Shown here piece after piece: positions 56,513 to 64,000 of a DNA stretch of 64,000 nucleotides. Within the stretch, counting starts at the first letter, position 1. Every line of letters begins with the position of its first letter. The translations under genes were made by a program, and so were the position numbers. A model generated the notes under the pieces. That model had not been told where the DNA came from, made no database searches, and worked only from the letters and a program-made list of their open reading frames with translations. Origin of the DNA: Leptospira kanakyensis (GTDB taxonomy: Bacteria > Spirochaetota > Leptospiria > Leptospirales > Leptospiraceae); NCBI RefSeq assembly GCF_004769235.1, contig NZ_RQFG01000019.1:434001-498000 (forward strand), given 5' to 3'.

Positions 56513-57103
56513 ATGAAATTTGGATTTATAACACTATTTAGTTTTGCTATTTTTCTCTCTAATTGTTTAGCGTCTTCCCAGCAGTCGGAATATTCAATAA
56601 AAGAGAATTCAGAAAAATCACTACAACTTCAATACGCAGAAGAACTGGAAACCAAGGTATTAAAAGTAGGCCCCGCACAGGAAATCACAATCGGACAATT
56701 AGCACTCAAATCTTTTTCGGATACAAGTTCTAGACTTTTTTCTATCAATTCACTTTCACCACTAAAAACCAATGATCCCATTGAACCAGGTGTGATTGTT
56801 TTACGAAAAGTGCAAGTCGATAGAGCGTTAGAATTTGAAGAAGGAACCACTAAATTTCGTCAGGCTACGTTTGTTTCCATTGTTGAATTTTTAGTAGTGA
56901 ACCCGGAAGGAAAACAAAAACGAATTTTAGGACATTCCGAACAAATTACCACAAGAACCATTCCTTTCAGTGCAGAAGATACAGAGTCAAACGAAAAGAT
57001 CGCTACGAGCATCCAATCAGCAATCGAAGAAGGATTAAGCCAAATTGTTTCTTCCAAGGATTTTCATTCTACTTATAGAAATCAGAACCTTTCTCAAAGG
57101 TGA
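56513..57103 (+). CDS. Putative lipoprotein, unknown function
   Basis: 196 residues from the ATG at 56513 (AAGG upstream); ATG 56495 and GTG 56483 are alternatives. The signal peptide ends in FLSNC, a likely lipobox. The mature region is mixed alpha/beta with a central strand block (PGVIVLRKVQVDRALEF) and no known motif. It is divergent from doxX, and the 175 bp after its stop hold no supported gene. Confidence 0.62.
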   Translation: MKFGFITLFSFAIFLSNCLASSQQSEYSIKENSEKSLQLQYAEELETKVLKVGPAQEITIGQLALKSFSDTSSRLFSINSLSPLKTNDPIEPGVIVLRKVQVDRALEFEEGTTKFRQATFVSIVEFLVVNPEGKQKRILGHSEQITTRTIPFSAEDTESNEKIATSIQSAIEEGLSQIVSSKDFHSTYRNQNLSQR

Positions 57104-57278
57104 CAAAGTCTTATATCCGGAGAACAAAACTGTAAAGCATGTGAGTGATCTAAAGTGTTACCGATGTGACTTTCTATACAAAAAGCCCAATCCACAATGC
57201 GACATAATATACATTATGGGAAGTTACTCACTGCACCACGTAATAATCTACTCGAAATGCCAGTCATCGCATATTGCT

Positions 57279-57575
57279 TTATTCTCGTGAACTGTTGCTC
57301 TTATACTTCCGAGTTAATGATGAGTGAACATTTTCCTTACAAAGGTCAAAAATAACTTTCCCATTGATTGCAAAAAGAAGACCTAGAATTGAAGCAGCAC
57401 TCAGGCTTCCGGTTAAAGATTCGCGATGAAAAATCCTATGAATGACTGCAGAAGAACTAATCGATAGAAGAAGTAAGTTTAATACAGCAACTGAAAGTAA
57501 GTATTTATATCTAACCTTGACAATCGAAAAGTTAAGGATTTTGACTCGAACGAGCAAAAGCCCCAAAATTATCAA
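57279..57575 (-). CDS. Small membrane protein with no clear start codon
   Basis: From the TTG at 57575 it has 98 residues and three hydrophobic segments (LIILGLLLV start, YLLSVAVLNLLLLSISSSAV, ASILGLLFAINGKVIF). The frame stays open upstream to 57653 and reads as a plausible protein (FYDDAFSFVFLTSFPLI), starting at the end of the AHSA1 gene. No ATG or GTG occurs in that stretch. The real start may be a rare codon such as the ATT near 57630. It probably belongs to the ArsR-AHSA1 operon. Family unknown. Confidence 0.5.
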   Translation of the reverse strand: MIILGLLLVRVKILNFSIVKVRYKYLLSVAVLNLLLLSISSSAVIHRIFHRESLTGSLSAASILGLLFAINGKVIFDLCKENVHSSLTRKYKSNSSRE

Positions 57576-57643
57576 AGGAAAGGAAGTTAAAAATACAAAA
57601 GAAAATGCATCGTCATAAAACCTAAGTGAACCAATACAATCCG

Positions 57644-58126
57644 TTACCGGATTTTATCTACATACTTCGCAAGGTTTACCACATGTTGTTTTCCACCTTC
57701 AATCGCACCATATTTCGCATTCACTCTTTCTAACTCTTGTTTACTAGAGAAAATCTGTTCCATCAGGAGATTCGTTCCCTTGCCACTAGTTTCAAAAATA
57801 ATCTTTGATTGGAAATTTACATCTTCATCACCCTCGCAATCGCCAATATGTTTATAAGAGATAAGATTTGGTTTTTGGATTTCAAGAAACTGGATTTTGT
57901 TTTTGTAATCATGACCATCTGGGCCATGCATAATAAACTCCCAAATCCCACCATTGGAAAAATCCAAACTTTTGATGGTTAATGTAAAACCATCCGGTCC
58001 CCACCATTCCGTTAAGTGTTCGGGGCTCGACCAAACTTCAAAAAGAAGATCAACCGGTACATCAAAATACTTTTTATAGGTAACTTTGTTATCCTCAATC
58101 ACTGTTTCTAGGTTATTTCTTATCAT
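57644..58126 (-). CDS. AHSA1/SRPBCC-domain protein
   Basis: 160 residues. The pattern is typical of the AHSA1 subgroup: [33 protein letters not shown] and a C-terminal [13 protein letters not shown]. The helix-grip fold binds hydrophobic ligands. Genes of this type are very often paired with an ArsR-type regulator, as here (14-nt overlap with 58113-58448). The ligand is unknown. Confidence 0.9.
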   Translation of the reverse strand: MIRNNLETVIEDNKVTYKKYFDVPVDLLFEVWSSPEHLTEWWGPDGFTLTIKSLDFSNGGIWEFIMHGPDGHDYKNKIQFLEIQKPNLISYKHIGDCEGDEDVNFQSKIIFETSGKGTNLLMEQIFSSKQELERVNAKYGAIEGGKQHVVNLAKYVDKIR

Positions 58127-58448
58127 GAGATCTCTCCATTTTTAATTTCATTACATAACGATCCAATTTATCTAAACGCTTCGTCCAAAGATTTTTAATT
58201 TCCAAAATCCAATCTTCCATTTCTTTCATTCCCTTTTGATTCAGGCTATAGATGCGTTTCTGTGCATCCTTTTTCATAAGAAGGATATTTGCCTCTTTTA
58301 ACAATTTTAAATGTTGTGAAATGGCTGGTGGACTCATCTGAAAATTTTGACTGATTTCTGTGGATGTTAATTCCCCATTCTTTGCAACAAGCCTTACAAT
58401 GTCCCTTCTCGTATCATCCGCTAAAACAGCAAAGGTGTTCATAGGCAT
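58113..58448 (-). CDS. ArsR-family winged-helix regulator
   Basis: 111 residues, start at ATG 58448 or 58442. The wHTH domain spans residues about 5-80 ([20 protein letters not shown], then [20 protein letters not shown]). No metal-binding Cys cluster is seen, so it is not an arsenic sensor; this subgroup pairs with AHSA1 proteins. A perfect inverted repeat 17 bp upstream of the start is a likely autoregulatory operator. Confidence 0.92.
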   Translation of the reverse strand: MPMNTFAVLADDTRRDIVRLVAKNGELTSTEISQNFQMSPPAISQHLKLLKEANILLMKKDAQKRIYSLNQKGMKEMEDWILEIKNLWTKRLDKLDRYVMKLKMERSHDKK

Positions 58449-58464
58449 AATATGAAGAATTCTA

Positions 58465-58488
58465 TTAATTAAGTCAATACTTAATTAA
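58465..58488. promoter_or_regulatory. Inverted repeat, probable ArsR operator
   Basis: TTAATTAAG (58465-58473) and CTTAATTAA (58480-58488), a perfect 9-bp inverted repeat with a 6-bp centre, just upstream of the ArsR-type start. This is the size and position expected for a self-repressed winged-helix dimer. Confidence 0.55.
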
Positions 58489-58858
58489 GCATTTTTTTAA
58501 TCTTAATCAAAACTTGAAACATACGAAGGGTTTGGTTTGTTTCGAATGAATGTAGCACATACAATGATCAAAATAAAAAATATTGATTTCACATATTTGA
58601 TTTATGATGATTAGGTTCGCCTGGAAAGAGGCATTATTACACATAACAAGCTAAAGTTGACTAACAACTGAACCAACCTACCCATTGTTCAGCAATTAAT
58701 TTTCTGGAATCAGTATGATTCTAATTAAAAAACACGAATTCCTTTTTTATCACATATATGTTTTTTTTATTGCAAACGTTTTTTAATCCGATGTCATTCT
58801 GTTCAATTGAGAAAATTCGGAACAATGTTCTTATTAGAAAGTTCCTAGATTTTTACGA
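58489..58858. other. AT-rich intergenic region
   Basis: About 370 bp between the divergent ArsR-type gene and the monooxygenase. It is AT-rich with frequent stops in all frames. I see no gene, RNA hallmark or repeat; any promoter for the monooxygenase is not distinct. Confidence 0.6.
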
Positions 58859-60337
58859 ATGAGGAAGCAGATGACAACAGCAAATCTTAGAAATCCGTCC
58901 GTTGTGGTGATTGGTGCTGGTATGACGGGTATCCTTCTTGCCATTGAATTGGAAAAAGCAGGGATCAAAGACATTACAATTTTAGAGAAAAAAAATGATC
59001 TTGGTGGGACTTGGAGGGAAAACACCTATCCGGGTGTAGCTTGTGACATTCCCGCCCATATGTATACTTACAGTTTTGAACCCAATCCGGAATGGAGCCA
59101 TCGTTTTGCCCATGGAGATGAAATCCAAGCCTACTTCAAACGAGTCAGCGAAAAATACAAGGTCACTCCCAAAATCCATTTCAATGAAGCCGTTTCAGAA
59201 GCATCGTATAACAATGGAAAATGGACAACAAAAACCAACCAAGGAAAAACTTACGTTTCTGATTTTCTCATTTCAGCAACAGGGATTTTACACCACCCAG
59301 CTCGCCCAAACATCCCAGGCCTAGATTCCTTCCAAGGAAAATGTTTTCATACTGCGGAATGGGATCATTCCGTTGATTTAAAAGGAAAACGAATTGGAAT
59401 CATAGGAACCGGTTCCACTGCAGCCCAGGTGATTCCGGAAGTAATCAAACTAGGAAAAAAAGTTTCTGTATTCCAAAGGACACCGCAGTGGATCGTAAAA
59501 GTACCTGATACTAATTATACAGAAAAAGATAAAGAACGTTGGAGAAAGGACACAAATATTCTCAAACGTTTTCATAGATGGTATACATTTGCCGTAGAAC
59601 AAACTTTTTCAAAAGCGGTTATCGGTAAAAAACTCCCGCATTTGCTCATGAGTTTTCTTTGCAAACGAAATCTAAAAAAATCCATCAAAGACCCTATCCT
59701 ACTAAAAAAACTAACACCTAACTACCGCGTAGGATGCAAACGAGTGATTGTGAATTCTACTTTCTACGATGCGATTCAAAAACCAAATGCAGATTTGGTC
59801 ACAGAGGGAATCGAAAAAATCACAGAAAAAGGTGTTGTGACAAAAGATGGAAAACTCCATGAACTGGATGTTTTGATTCTAGCAACTGGATTTCACCCAT
59901 TCAACTTCATGCGTCCAATGAACCTAACAGGAAAAGATGGAATTTCGATTGAAACCGTTTGGAAAAAGAAAGTCCAAGCTTACAGATCTTTATTCATTCC
60001 CCACTTTCCCAATTTTGTTTTGATGCTTGGACCGAATACTCCGATTGGAAACTTCTCTGTCATTGCAATGAGTGAAGTACAAACCAAATATGTGATGAAA
60101 ATCATAGAAGATTGGAGAAAAAAGAAATTTGATTCCATTGAGACCACAGAAGATGCCTTAAAACAATTTGCGGCTTACCTCAAAGCGGGGATGAAAAATA
60201 CAGTTTGGCTCGGTGGTTGCCAAAGTTGGTATTTGGATCCAGATGGAGATCCTGCGATGTGGCCTTATACCTGGAGTCGTTGGGAAAAGGAAATGAAAAC
60301 GCCTGAGTACAAAGACTTTGTTTTGCAGTCCTTTTAA
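58859..60337 (+). CDS. Flavin-containing (Baeyer-Villiger type) monooxygenase
   Basis: 492 residues; ATG 58859, or 58871 where AGGAAG lies just before. FAD loop VVVIGAGMTGILLAIELEKAG-type (GAGMTG) at about 20-25; the fingerprint FQGKCFHTAEWDHS corresponds to the FxGxxxHxxxW signature of Baeyer-Villiger enzymes. The NADPH loop is IGIIGTGSTAAQ. It would oxidise a ketone or heteroatom substrate; which one is unknown. It is followed by a strong terminator. It is a single-gene unit. Confidence 0.92.
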   Translation: MRKQMTTANLRNPSVVVIGAGMTGILLAIELEKAGIKDITILEKKNDLGGTWRENTYPGVACDIPAHMYTYSFEPNPEWSHRFAHGDEIQAYFKRVSEKYKVTPKIHFNEAVSEASYNNGKWTTKTNQGKTYVSDFLISATGILHHPARPNIPGLDSFQGKCFHTAEWDHSVDLKGKRIGIIGTGSTAAQVIPEVIKLGKKVSVFQRTPQWIVKVPDTNYTEKDKERWRKDTNILKRFHRWYTFAVEQTFSKAVIGKKLPHLLMSFLCKRNLKKSIKDPILLKKLTPNYRVGCKRVIVNSTFYDAIQKPNADLVTEGIEKITEKGVVTKDGKLHELDVLILATGFHPFNFMRPMNLTGKDGISIETVWKKKVQAYRSLFIPHFPNFVLMLGPNTPIGNFSVIAMSEVQTKYVMKIIEDWRKKKFDSIETTEDALKQFAAYLKAGMKNTVWLGGCQSWYLDPDGDPAMWPYTWSRWEKEMKTPEYKDFVLQSF

Positions 60338-60366
60338 CTTTTTTTAAAATCCTAAACAACATTTTT

Positions 60367-60399
60367 ACCGGTATTGCAAACCAATGCCGGTTTTTTTTT
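60367..60399 (+). terminator. Rho-independent terminator after the monooxygenase
   Basis: ACCGGTATTG (60367-60376) pairs with CAATGCCGGT (60382-60391) through ten pairs including one G-T, with a CAAAC loop and nine T. This is the strongest terminator in the window. Confidence 0.88.
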
Positions 60400-60437
60400 G
60401 AATTTCCAGAGCAATCAGTGGTGAAGACAGGTTTTAT

Positions 60438-61175
60438 CTAGTCCAAAATCTGGATAAAAAAACTTGGGTTTTTACTGCCATCTAACTTTGATACGATGGT
60501 CTCTAAAATCTCTTTCGATACACCCACACAACCGGATGTTGGTTTGTCCTCATTCCATGGATGTAAAAAGATCATACTTCCAAACCCGGGTACTGCTGGT
60601 TTTGTATTGTGTTCGATCACAAAAAATAATTCATAAATATAAGAATCCCAAAGAGAAACTGCCCCTTTTTCGCGGTATGGAATCAGTTGGTTGTAATTTT
60701 TAGAACTAGGAGAATCACTCCAATGAGAATTCTTTCGAATTTCATTGTATTCTAAATTACGAATTTGCCTTTTTTGTTTGCCAACAATCCTTTTGAGGGG
60801 AAAAATCCCGGAAGGAGTGTGTCCATCCCCTTCTCTTTTTTCCACTCCATTGATAAGCCCACTTCGCCCGAGACGAACTGGTATTTTTTCAAGGATCGGC
60901 GTCCATTCTCCCTCTGTGAGCGCGTAAAAATCTAAAGATCCAGTGGTCTCACCAGGTTTTGCAGTGATGAAAAGGATCTGTTCTGAGTCTGGGAGAGGAG
61001 AATTTGATGGAGAATTTCCTTCACCAGAAAGCGGGAAGAGGGAAAAAAAATAAAGAAAACTAAAAAGAACAGTGATACAATTGATCTTGTGGTATTGAAT
61101 TTGCTTGGATTTTAGGGAGAGGCCTAGAAAATGGAGCCAAGATGCTAGGGATTTCGGAGAGTTGATGGATTTCAA
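60438..61175 (-). CDS. YkuD-type L,D-transpeptidase-like protein
   Basis: A hydrophobic stretch (VLFSFLYFFSLFPLSGEG) leads into a catalytic region where GSMIFLHPWNEDKPTSGCVG carries the His and Cys (SGCVGVS) of YkuD domains. These enzymes cross-link or trim peptidoglycan or attach proteins to it. The reading frame extends to 61229 but that part runs into tRNA-Asn; the TTG at 61175 is the only usual start codon before the anchor and gives a 245-residue product with a long N-terminus. The true start is uncertain. Gene and tRNA may be co-transcribed. Confidence 0.75.
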   Translation of the reverse strand: MKSINSPKSLASWLHFLGLSLKSKQIQYHKINCITVLFSFLYFFSLFPLSGEGNSPSNSPLPDSEQILFITAKPGETTGSLDFYALTEGEWTPILEKIPVRLGRSGLINGVEKREGDGHTPSGIFPLKRIVGKQKRQIRNLEYNEIRKNSHWSDSPSSKNYNQLIPYREKGAVSLWDSYIYELFFVIEHNTKPAVPGFGSMIFLHPWNEDKPTSGCVGVSKEILETIVSKLDGSKNPSFFIQILD

Positions 61176-61194
61176 AACTCTGGGACGATTCAGA

Positions 61195-61270
<76 letters not shown>

Positions 61271-61490
61271 ATCTCGAATCTGTGACCATGCTACGTAGGA
61301 AGGTCGCTAGGTCAACGAAAAAAAACTTTCAGAGCCTACAGAAATTTTGCAAAAATTCTAAAAAATCAGGGAGCCTAGCTTTAAAAAATGGATGTTTCCA
61401 ACTAAAGATACCTTCATTGTGACATAATCCTCTCCGCTCCTGGTAGGGGAAAAAATAGAAATTGTATATGTTGTTGTAGATGGGGTCTGC

Positions 61491-64000
61491 ATGAAAATTG
61501 AGAGGCATTTTACCAAAGGGAATACGGGTCTTTACCCGAATTTAACTTGGGTCCGTAAGGATTCTAAAATTACGAATACTGACGGGTCAGTTGTATTTGA
61601 GGCCAACGGAGTGGAAGTTCCGGATTTTTGGTCGCAGGTAGCAACAGATATCCTCGCGCAGAAATACTTTCGAAGAAAAGGTGTTCCCAAATATTTAAAG
61701 AAGGTTGTTGAGAAAGGCATCCCAGAATGGTTGCAACGTTCGGTTCCGGATGATGAAAAACTTTCCGCACTCAATCCAGAAGACAGATTTGTAGGCGAAT
61801 CGGATTCCAAACAAGTTTTCCACCGCCTTGCGGGATGTTGGACGTATTGGGGTTATAAATACGGTTATTTTACAGATGAAGATAGCGCTCGTGTCTTCTA
61901 TGAAGAAGTTATTTTTATGCTCGCAAGCCAAATGGCTGCACCCAATTCCCCACAGTGGTTCAATACAGGACTCCACTGGGCTTATGGAATTGATGGAAAA
62001 TCACAAGGACATTACTATGTGGATCCAAAATCGGGGAAACTTGTAAGATCAGCCTCTTCTTACGAACACCCACAACCCCATGCATGTTTCATCCAATCTG
62101 TGGATGATGATTTAGTGAATGAAGGTGGAATCATGGATCTTTGGGTTCGTGAAGCTCGTCTTTTCAAATACGGATCAGGAACAGGAACTAACTTTTCTAA
62201 CTTACGTGCTGCCAATGAATCTCTCTCTGGTGGTGGAAAAAGTTCTGGGCTCATGTCTTTCCTTAAAATTGGGGACAGAGCTGCGGGAGCCATCAAATCA
62301 GGAGGAACCACTCGTCGTGCAGCGAAGATGGTTTGTCTTGATATGGACCATCCGGACATCGAAGAGTTCATTGATTGGAAAGTGCAAGAAGAGAAAAAAG
62401 TGGCATCCCTTGTTACGGGATCCATTCTCAACAACCGCCTCCTCAACGATATTATGAGCGCTTGTTCTTCCGCCAAACAAACACTTGGTGAAGAAGCGGC
62501 TTACGACCCAGCTGCCAATTTAGATCTGAAAAAAGCGATCCAAAAAGCAAGGAAAGCATTTGTTCCAGACAACTACATCAAACGAGTGATTGACCTTTCC
62601 AAACAAGGTTACAAAGACCTACTCTTTGAAGAATTGACAACTGATTGGCAATCTGAAGCTTATAACACTGTTTCTGGACAAAACTCCAATAACTCTGTGC
62701 GAATCACAAATGAGTTTATGGAAGCAGTGGAAAAAGACCTTCCTTTCCACCTTTATAACAGAACGGAAAAAGAAAAAGCAAAGGCCGCAAACAGAGAAGC
62801 AAAACCTTCCAAAACTTTACGTGCGCGTGATCTTTGGGAAAGAATTGCCAATGCTGCTTGGAACTCTGCAGACCCAGGAACACAGTATCATAGCACGATC
62901 AACGAATGGCATACATGCCCAGAAGACGGAGCGATCAATGCATCGAACCCATGTTCTGAGTATATGTTCCTCGACAATACGGCATGTAACTTGGCTTCCG
63001 CAAACCTTGTTAAATTCTTAAAAGAAGACGGAAGTTTTGATGTCGCGGGATACCGTTACTTAAACAAAATTTGGACCATCATCTTAGAAGTATCTGTGCT
63101 TATGGCGCAGTTCCCTTCCAAAGAAATTGCAGAACTCTCCTACAAGTTTAGAACTTTAGGTCTCGGATACGCAAACCTTGGTTCCCTTCTCATGATCATG
63201 GGTATTCCTTATGATTCACAAGAAGCGATGGCTGTGACTGGTGCGATTTCTTCCATCATGCATATGACTTCTTATGCAACCTCAGCAGAGATGGCAAAAG
63301 AACTCGGACCGTTTGCTGGATACGAAAAAAACAAAAACCACATGCTTCGTGTGATTCGTAACCACAGACGTGCGGCTTACAATGCACCAAAAGAAGAATA
63401 CGAAGGCCTAACCATCACTCCGGTGGGAATCAATCCATCTTTCCTTCCTTCCTACTTACTCGAAGCAGCGAAAGAAGATTCTGACAGAGCCTTGGAACTT
63501 GGTGAATTGTATGGATACCGTAACGCACAGGTGACTGTCATTGCACCAACAGGAACCATTGGTCTTGTGATGGACTGTGACACAACAGGAATCGAACCAG
63601 ACTTTGCTCTCGTGAAATACAAAAAATTGGCTGGTGGTGGATATTTCAAAATCATCAACCAATCAGTGCCAGTGGCTCTTAAAAAACTCGGCTACAGCCA
63701 AGCAGAACAAGATGCGATTGTAAACTACTGTAAAGGCCATGCAACTTTCAATGGAGCACCGGGTGTGAACACAGCTCGTTTGAAAGAAAAAGGTTTTACA
63801 GAAGATGTATTGGAAAAACTCGAAAAACAACTTCCATTTGTTTTTGATATCCAATTTGCATTCAACAAGTTTACGTTAGGTGAAGATTTCCTTTCCAAAA
63901 CATTGGGAATCGATGCAAGTGTTTATAACTCTATGAGTTTTAACCTTTTAGAGACACTTGGATTTTCTGCAGATGAAATCGCACAAGCAAATGATTATGT
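61491..64000 (+). CDS. nrdJ: B12-dependent (class II) ribonucleotide reductase, 5' part
   Basis: Open from ATG 61491 to the window end: 836 residues of a protein of roughly 1,200. Conserved blocks: SPQWFNTGLHWAYG, PHACFIQSVDDDLV, NFSNLRAANESLSGGGKSSG, the active-site NPCSE (residues 486-490) with catalytic Cys and Glu, and VIAPTGTIGLVMD. Class II enzymes use adenosylcobalamin to make deoxyribonucleotides with or without oxygen. GGGG lies 8 bases before the ATG. No NrdR box pair or cobalamin riboswitch was recognisable in the 220-bp leader. Confidence 0.96.
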   Translation, partial: MKIERHFTKGNTGLYPNLTWVRKDSKITNTDGSVVFEANGVEVPDFWSQVATDILAQKYFRRKGVPKYLKKVVEKGIPEWLQRSVPDDEKLSALNPEDRFVGESDSKQVFHRLAGCWTYWGYKYGYFTDEDSARVFYEEVIFMLASQMAAPNSPQWFNTGLHWAYGIDGKSQGHYYVDPKSGKLVRSASSYEHPQPHACFIQSVDDDLVNEGGIMDLWVREARLFKYGSGTGTNFSNLRAANESLSGGGKSSGLMSFLKIGDRAAGAIKSGGTTRRAAKMVCLDMDHPDIEEFIDWKVQEEKKVASLVTGSILNNRLLNDIMSACSSAKQTLGEEAAYDPAANLDLKKAIQKARKAFVPDNYIKRVIDLSKQGYKDLLFEELTTDWQSEAYNTVSGQNSNNSVRITNEFMEAVEKDLPFHLYNRTEKEKAKAANREAKPSKTLRARDLWERIANAAWNSADPGTQYHSTINEWHTCPEDGAINASNPCSEYMFLDNTACNLASANLVKFLKEDGSFDVAGYRYLNKIWTIILEVSVLMAQFPSKEIAELSYKFRTLGLGYANLGSLLMIMGIPYDSQEAMAVTGAISSIMHMTSYATSAEMAKELGPFAGYEKNKNHMLRVIRNHRRAAYNAPKEEYEGLTITPVGINPSFLPSYLLEAAKEDSDRALELGELYGYRNAQVTVIAPTGTIGLVMDCDTTGIEPDFALVKYKKLAGGGYFKIINQSVPVALKKLGYSQAEQDAIVNYCKGHATFNGAPGVNTARLKEKGFTEDVLEKLEKQLPFVFDIQFAFNKFTLGEDFLSKTLGIDASVYNSMSFNLLETLGFSADEIAQANDY

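Noticed and set aside
57045..57290. 81-codon ORF at the end of the lipoprotein gene and into the following gap
   Set aside because: Most of it overlaps the lipoprotein gene in another frame, and the rest has no RBS, motif or convincing codon pattern.
61271..61490. Cobalamin riboswitch or NrdR boxes upstream of nrdJ
   Set aside because: I looked for the B12-box and paired NrdR-type sites and found only a lone TATA-like stretch; not enough to call. A covariance-model search would settle it.

Overview
The window is an ordinary stretch of spirochaete chromosome, and the gene set points to Leptospira, probably the saprophytic (L. biflexa-like) clade. Grounds: roughly 38-40% GC by eye, many lipoproteins with relaxed lipoboxes, an abundance of STAS/SpoIIE/PAS-GGDEF-EAL signalling proteins, a type-B succinate dehydrogenase, a B12-dependent ribonucleotide reductase and frequent GTG/TTG starts. 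The species call is inference from protein style; no database was searched. No insertion sequence, prophage, CRISPR array, rRNA or integron was seen. One tRNA (Asn) is present.

Layout. 0-9.4 kb: 3' part of a PrsW-like membrane protease, an envelope protein, a HAMP-SpoIIE phosphatase overlapping a TPR-type protein, a STAS protein, a REC-PAS-GGDEF-EAL protein overlapping an M48 lipoprotein protease, and a MORN-repeat lipoprotein. 9.4-13 kb: UvrD-family helicase, divergent REC-histidine-kinase with a degraded ATP domain, DUF6166-like protein. 13.1-21.7 kb: a six-gene plus-strand operon lptD - sugar-phosphate transferase - gatC - gatA - hisF - Na+/solute symporter. 21.7-26.9 kb: a five-gene minus-strand chain in which every junction overlaps (folD - esterase - cysS - SpoU methylase - lipase). 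26.9-29.9 kb: asnS, a TPR-like protein, and a convergent secreted protein. 29.9-33.6 kb: minus-strand NSS transporter - 39-residue MetS-like small membrane subunit - DinG-like helicase, with junctions of -4 and +1 nt. 33.7-37.2 kb: a double-HTH regulator with an operator array over its own promoter, a SurA-like lipoprotein, a second STAS protein and a DGK/dolichol-kinase-type enzyme. 37.3-44.6 kb: minus-strand genes eno - ftsB/divIC-like - clpP - yheT and tldD - pmbA - DUF4416 - lipoprotein. 44.7-49.4 kb: lepA, a PLP enzyme whose conserved N-terminus lies upstream of its first ATG, a GT2 glycosyltransferase and a secreted protein, closed by two strong hairpin terminators. 49.5-52.8 kb: sdhCAB. 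53-58.5 kb: a SulP transporter fused to a beta-carbonic anhydrase, DoxX, a lipoprotein, a small membrane ORF, and an ArsR/AHSA1 pair with a palindromic operator. 58.9-64 kb: a Baeyer-Villiger-type monooxygenase, an L,D-transpeptidase-like protein, tRNA-Asn and the 5' two thirds of nrdJ.

How it fits together. Most genes are housekeeping: translation (asnS, cysS, gatCA, lepA, tRNA-Asn, SpoU methylase), central metabolism (eno, sdhCAB, folD, hisF, nrdJ), envelope construction (lptD, sugar transferase, GT2, SurA-like chaperone, FtsB-like, YkuD), proteolysis (clpP, tldD/pmbA, M48, PrsW), and DNA repair helicases (UvrD, DinG). I found no convincing wholly new defence or mobile system. The most useful leads are local: the small NSS subunit, the apparent non-AUG initiation of the PLP enzyme, the operator array of the double-HTH regulator, the kinase with an intact His but a broken ATP site, an esterase with its catalytic His changed to Asn, a DinG relative missing one cluster Cys, and a SAP-like motif at the N-terminus of LptD.
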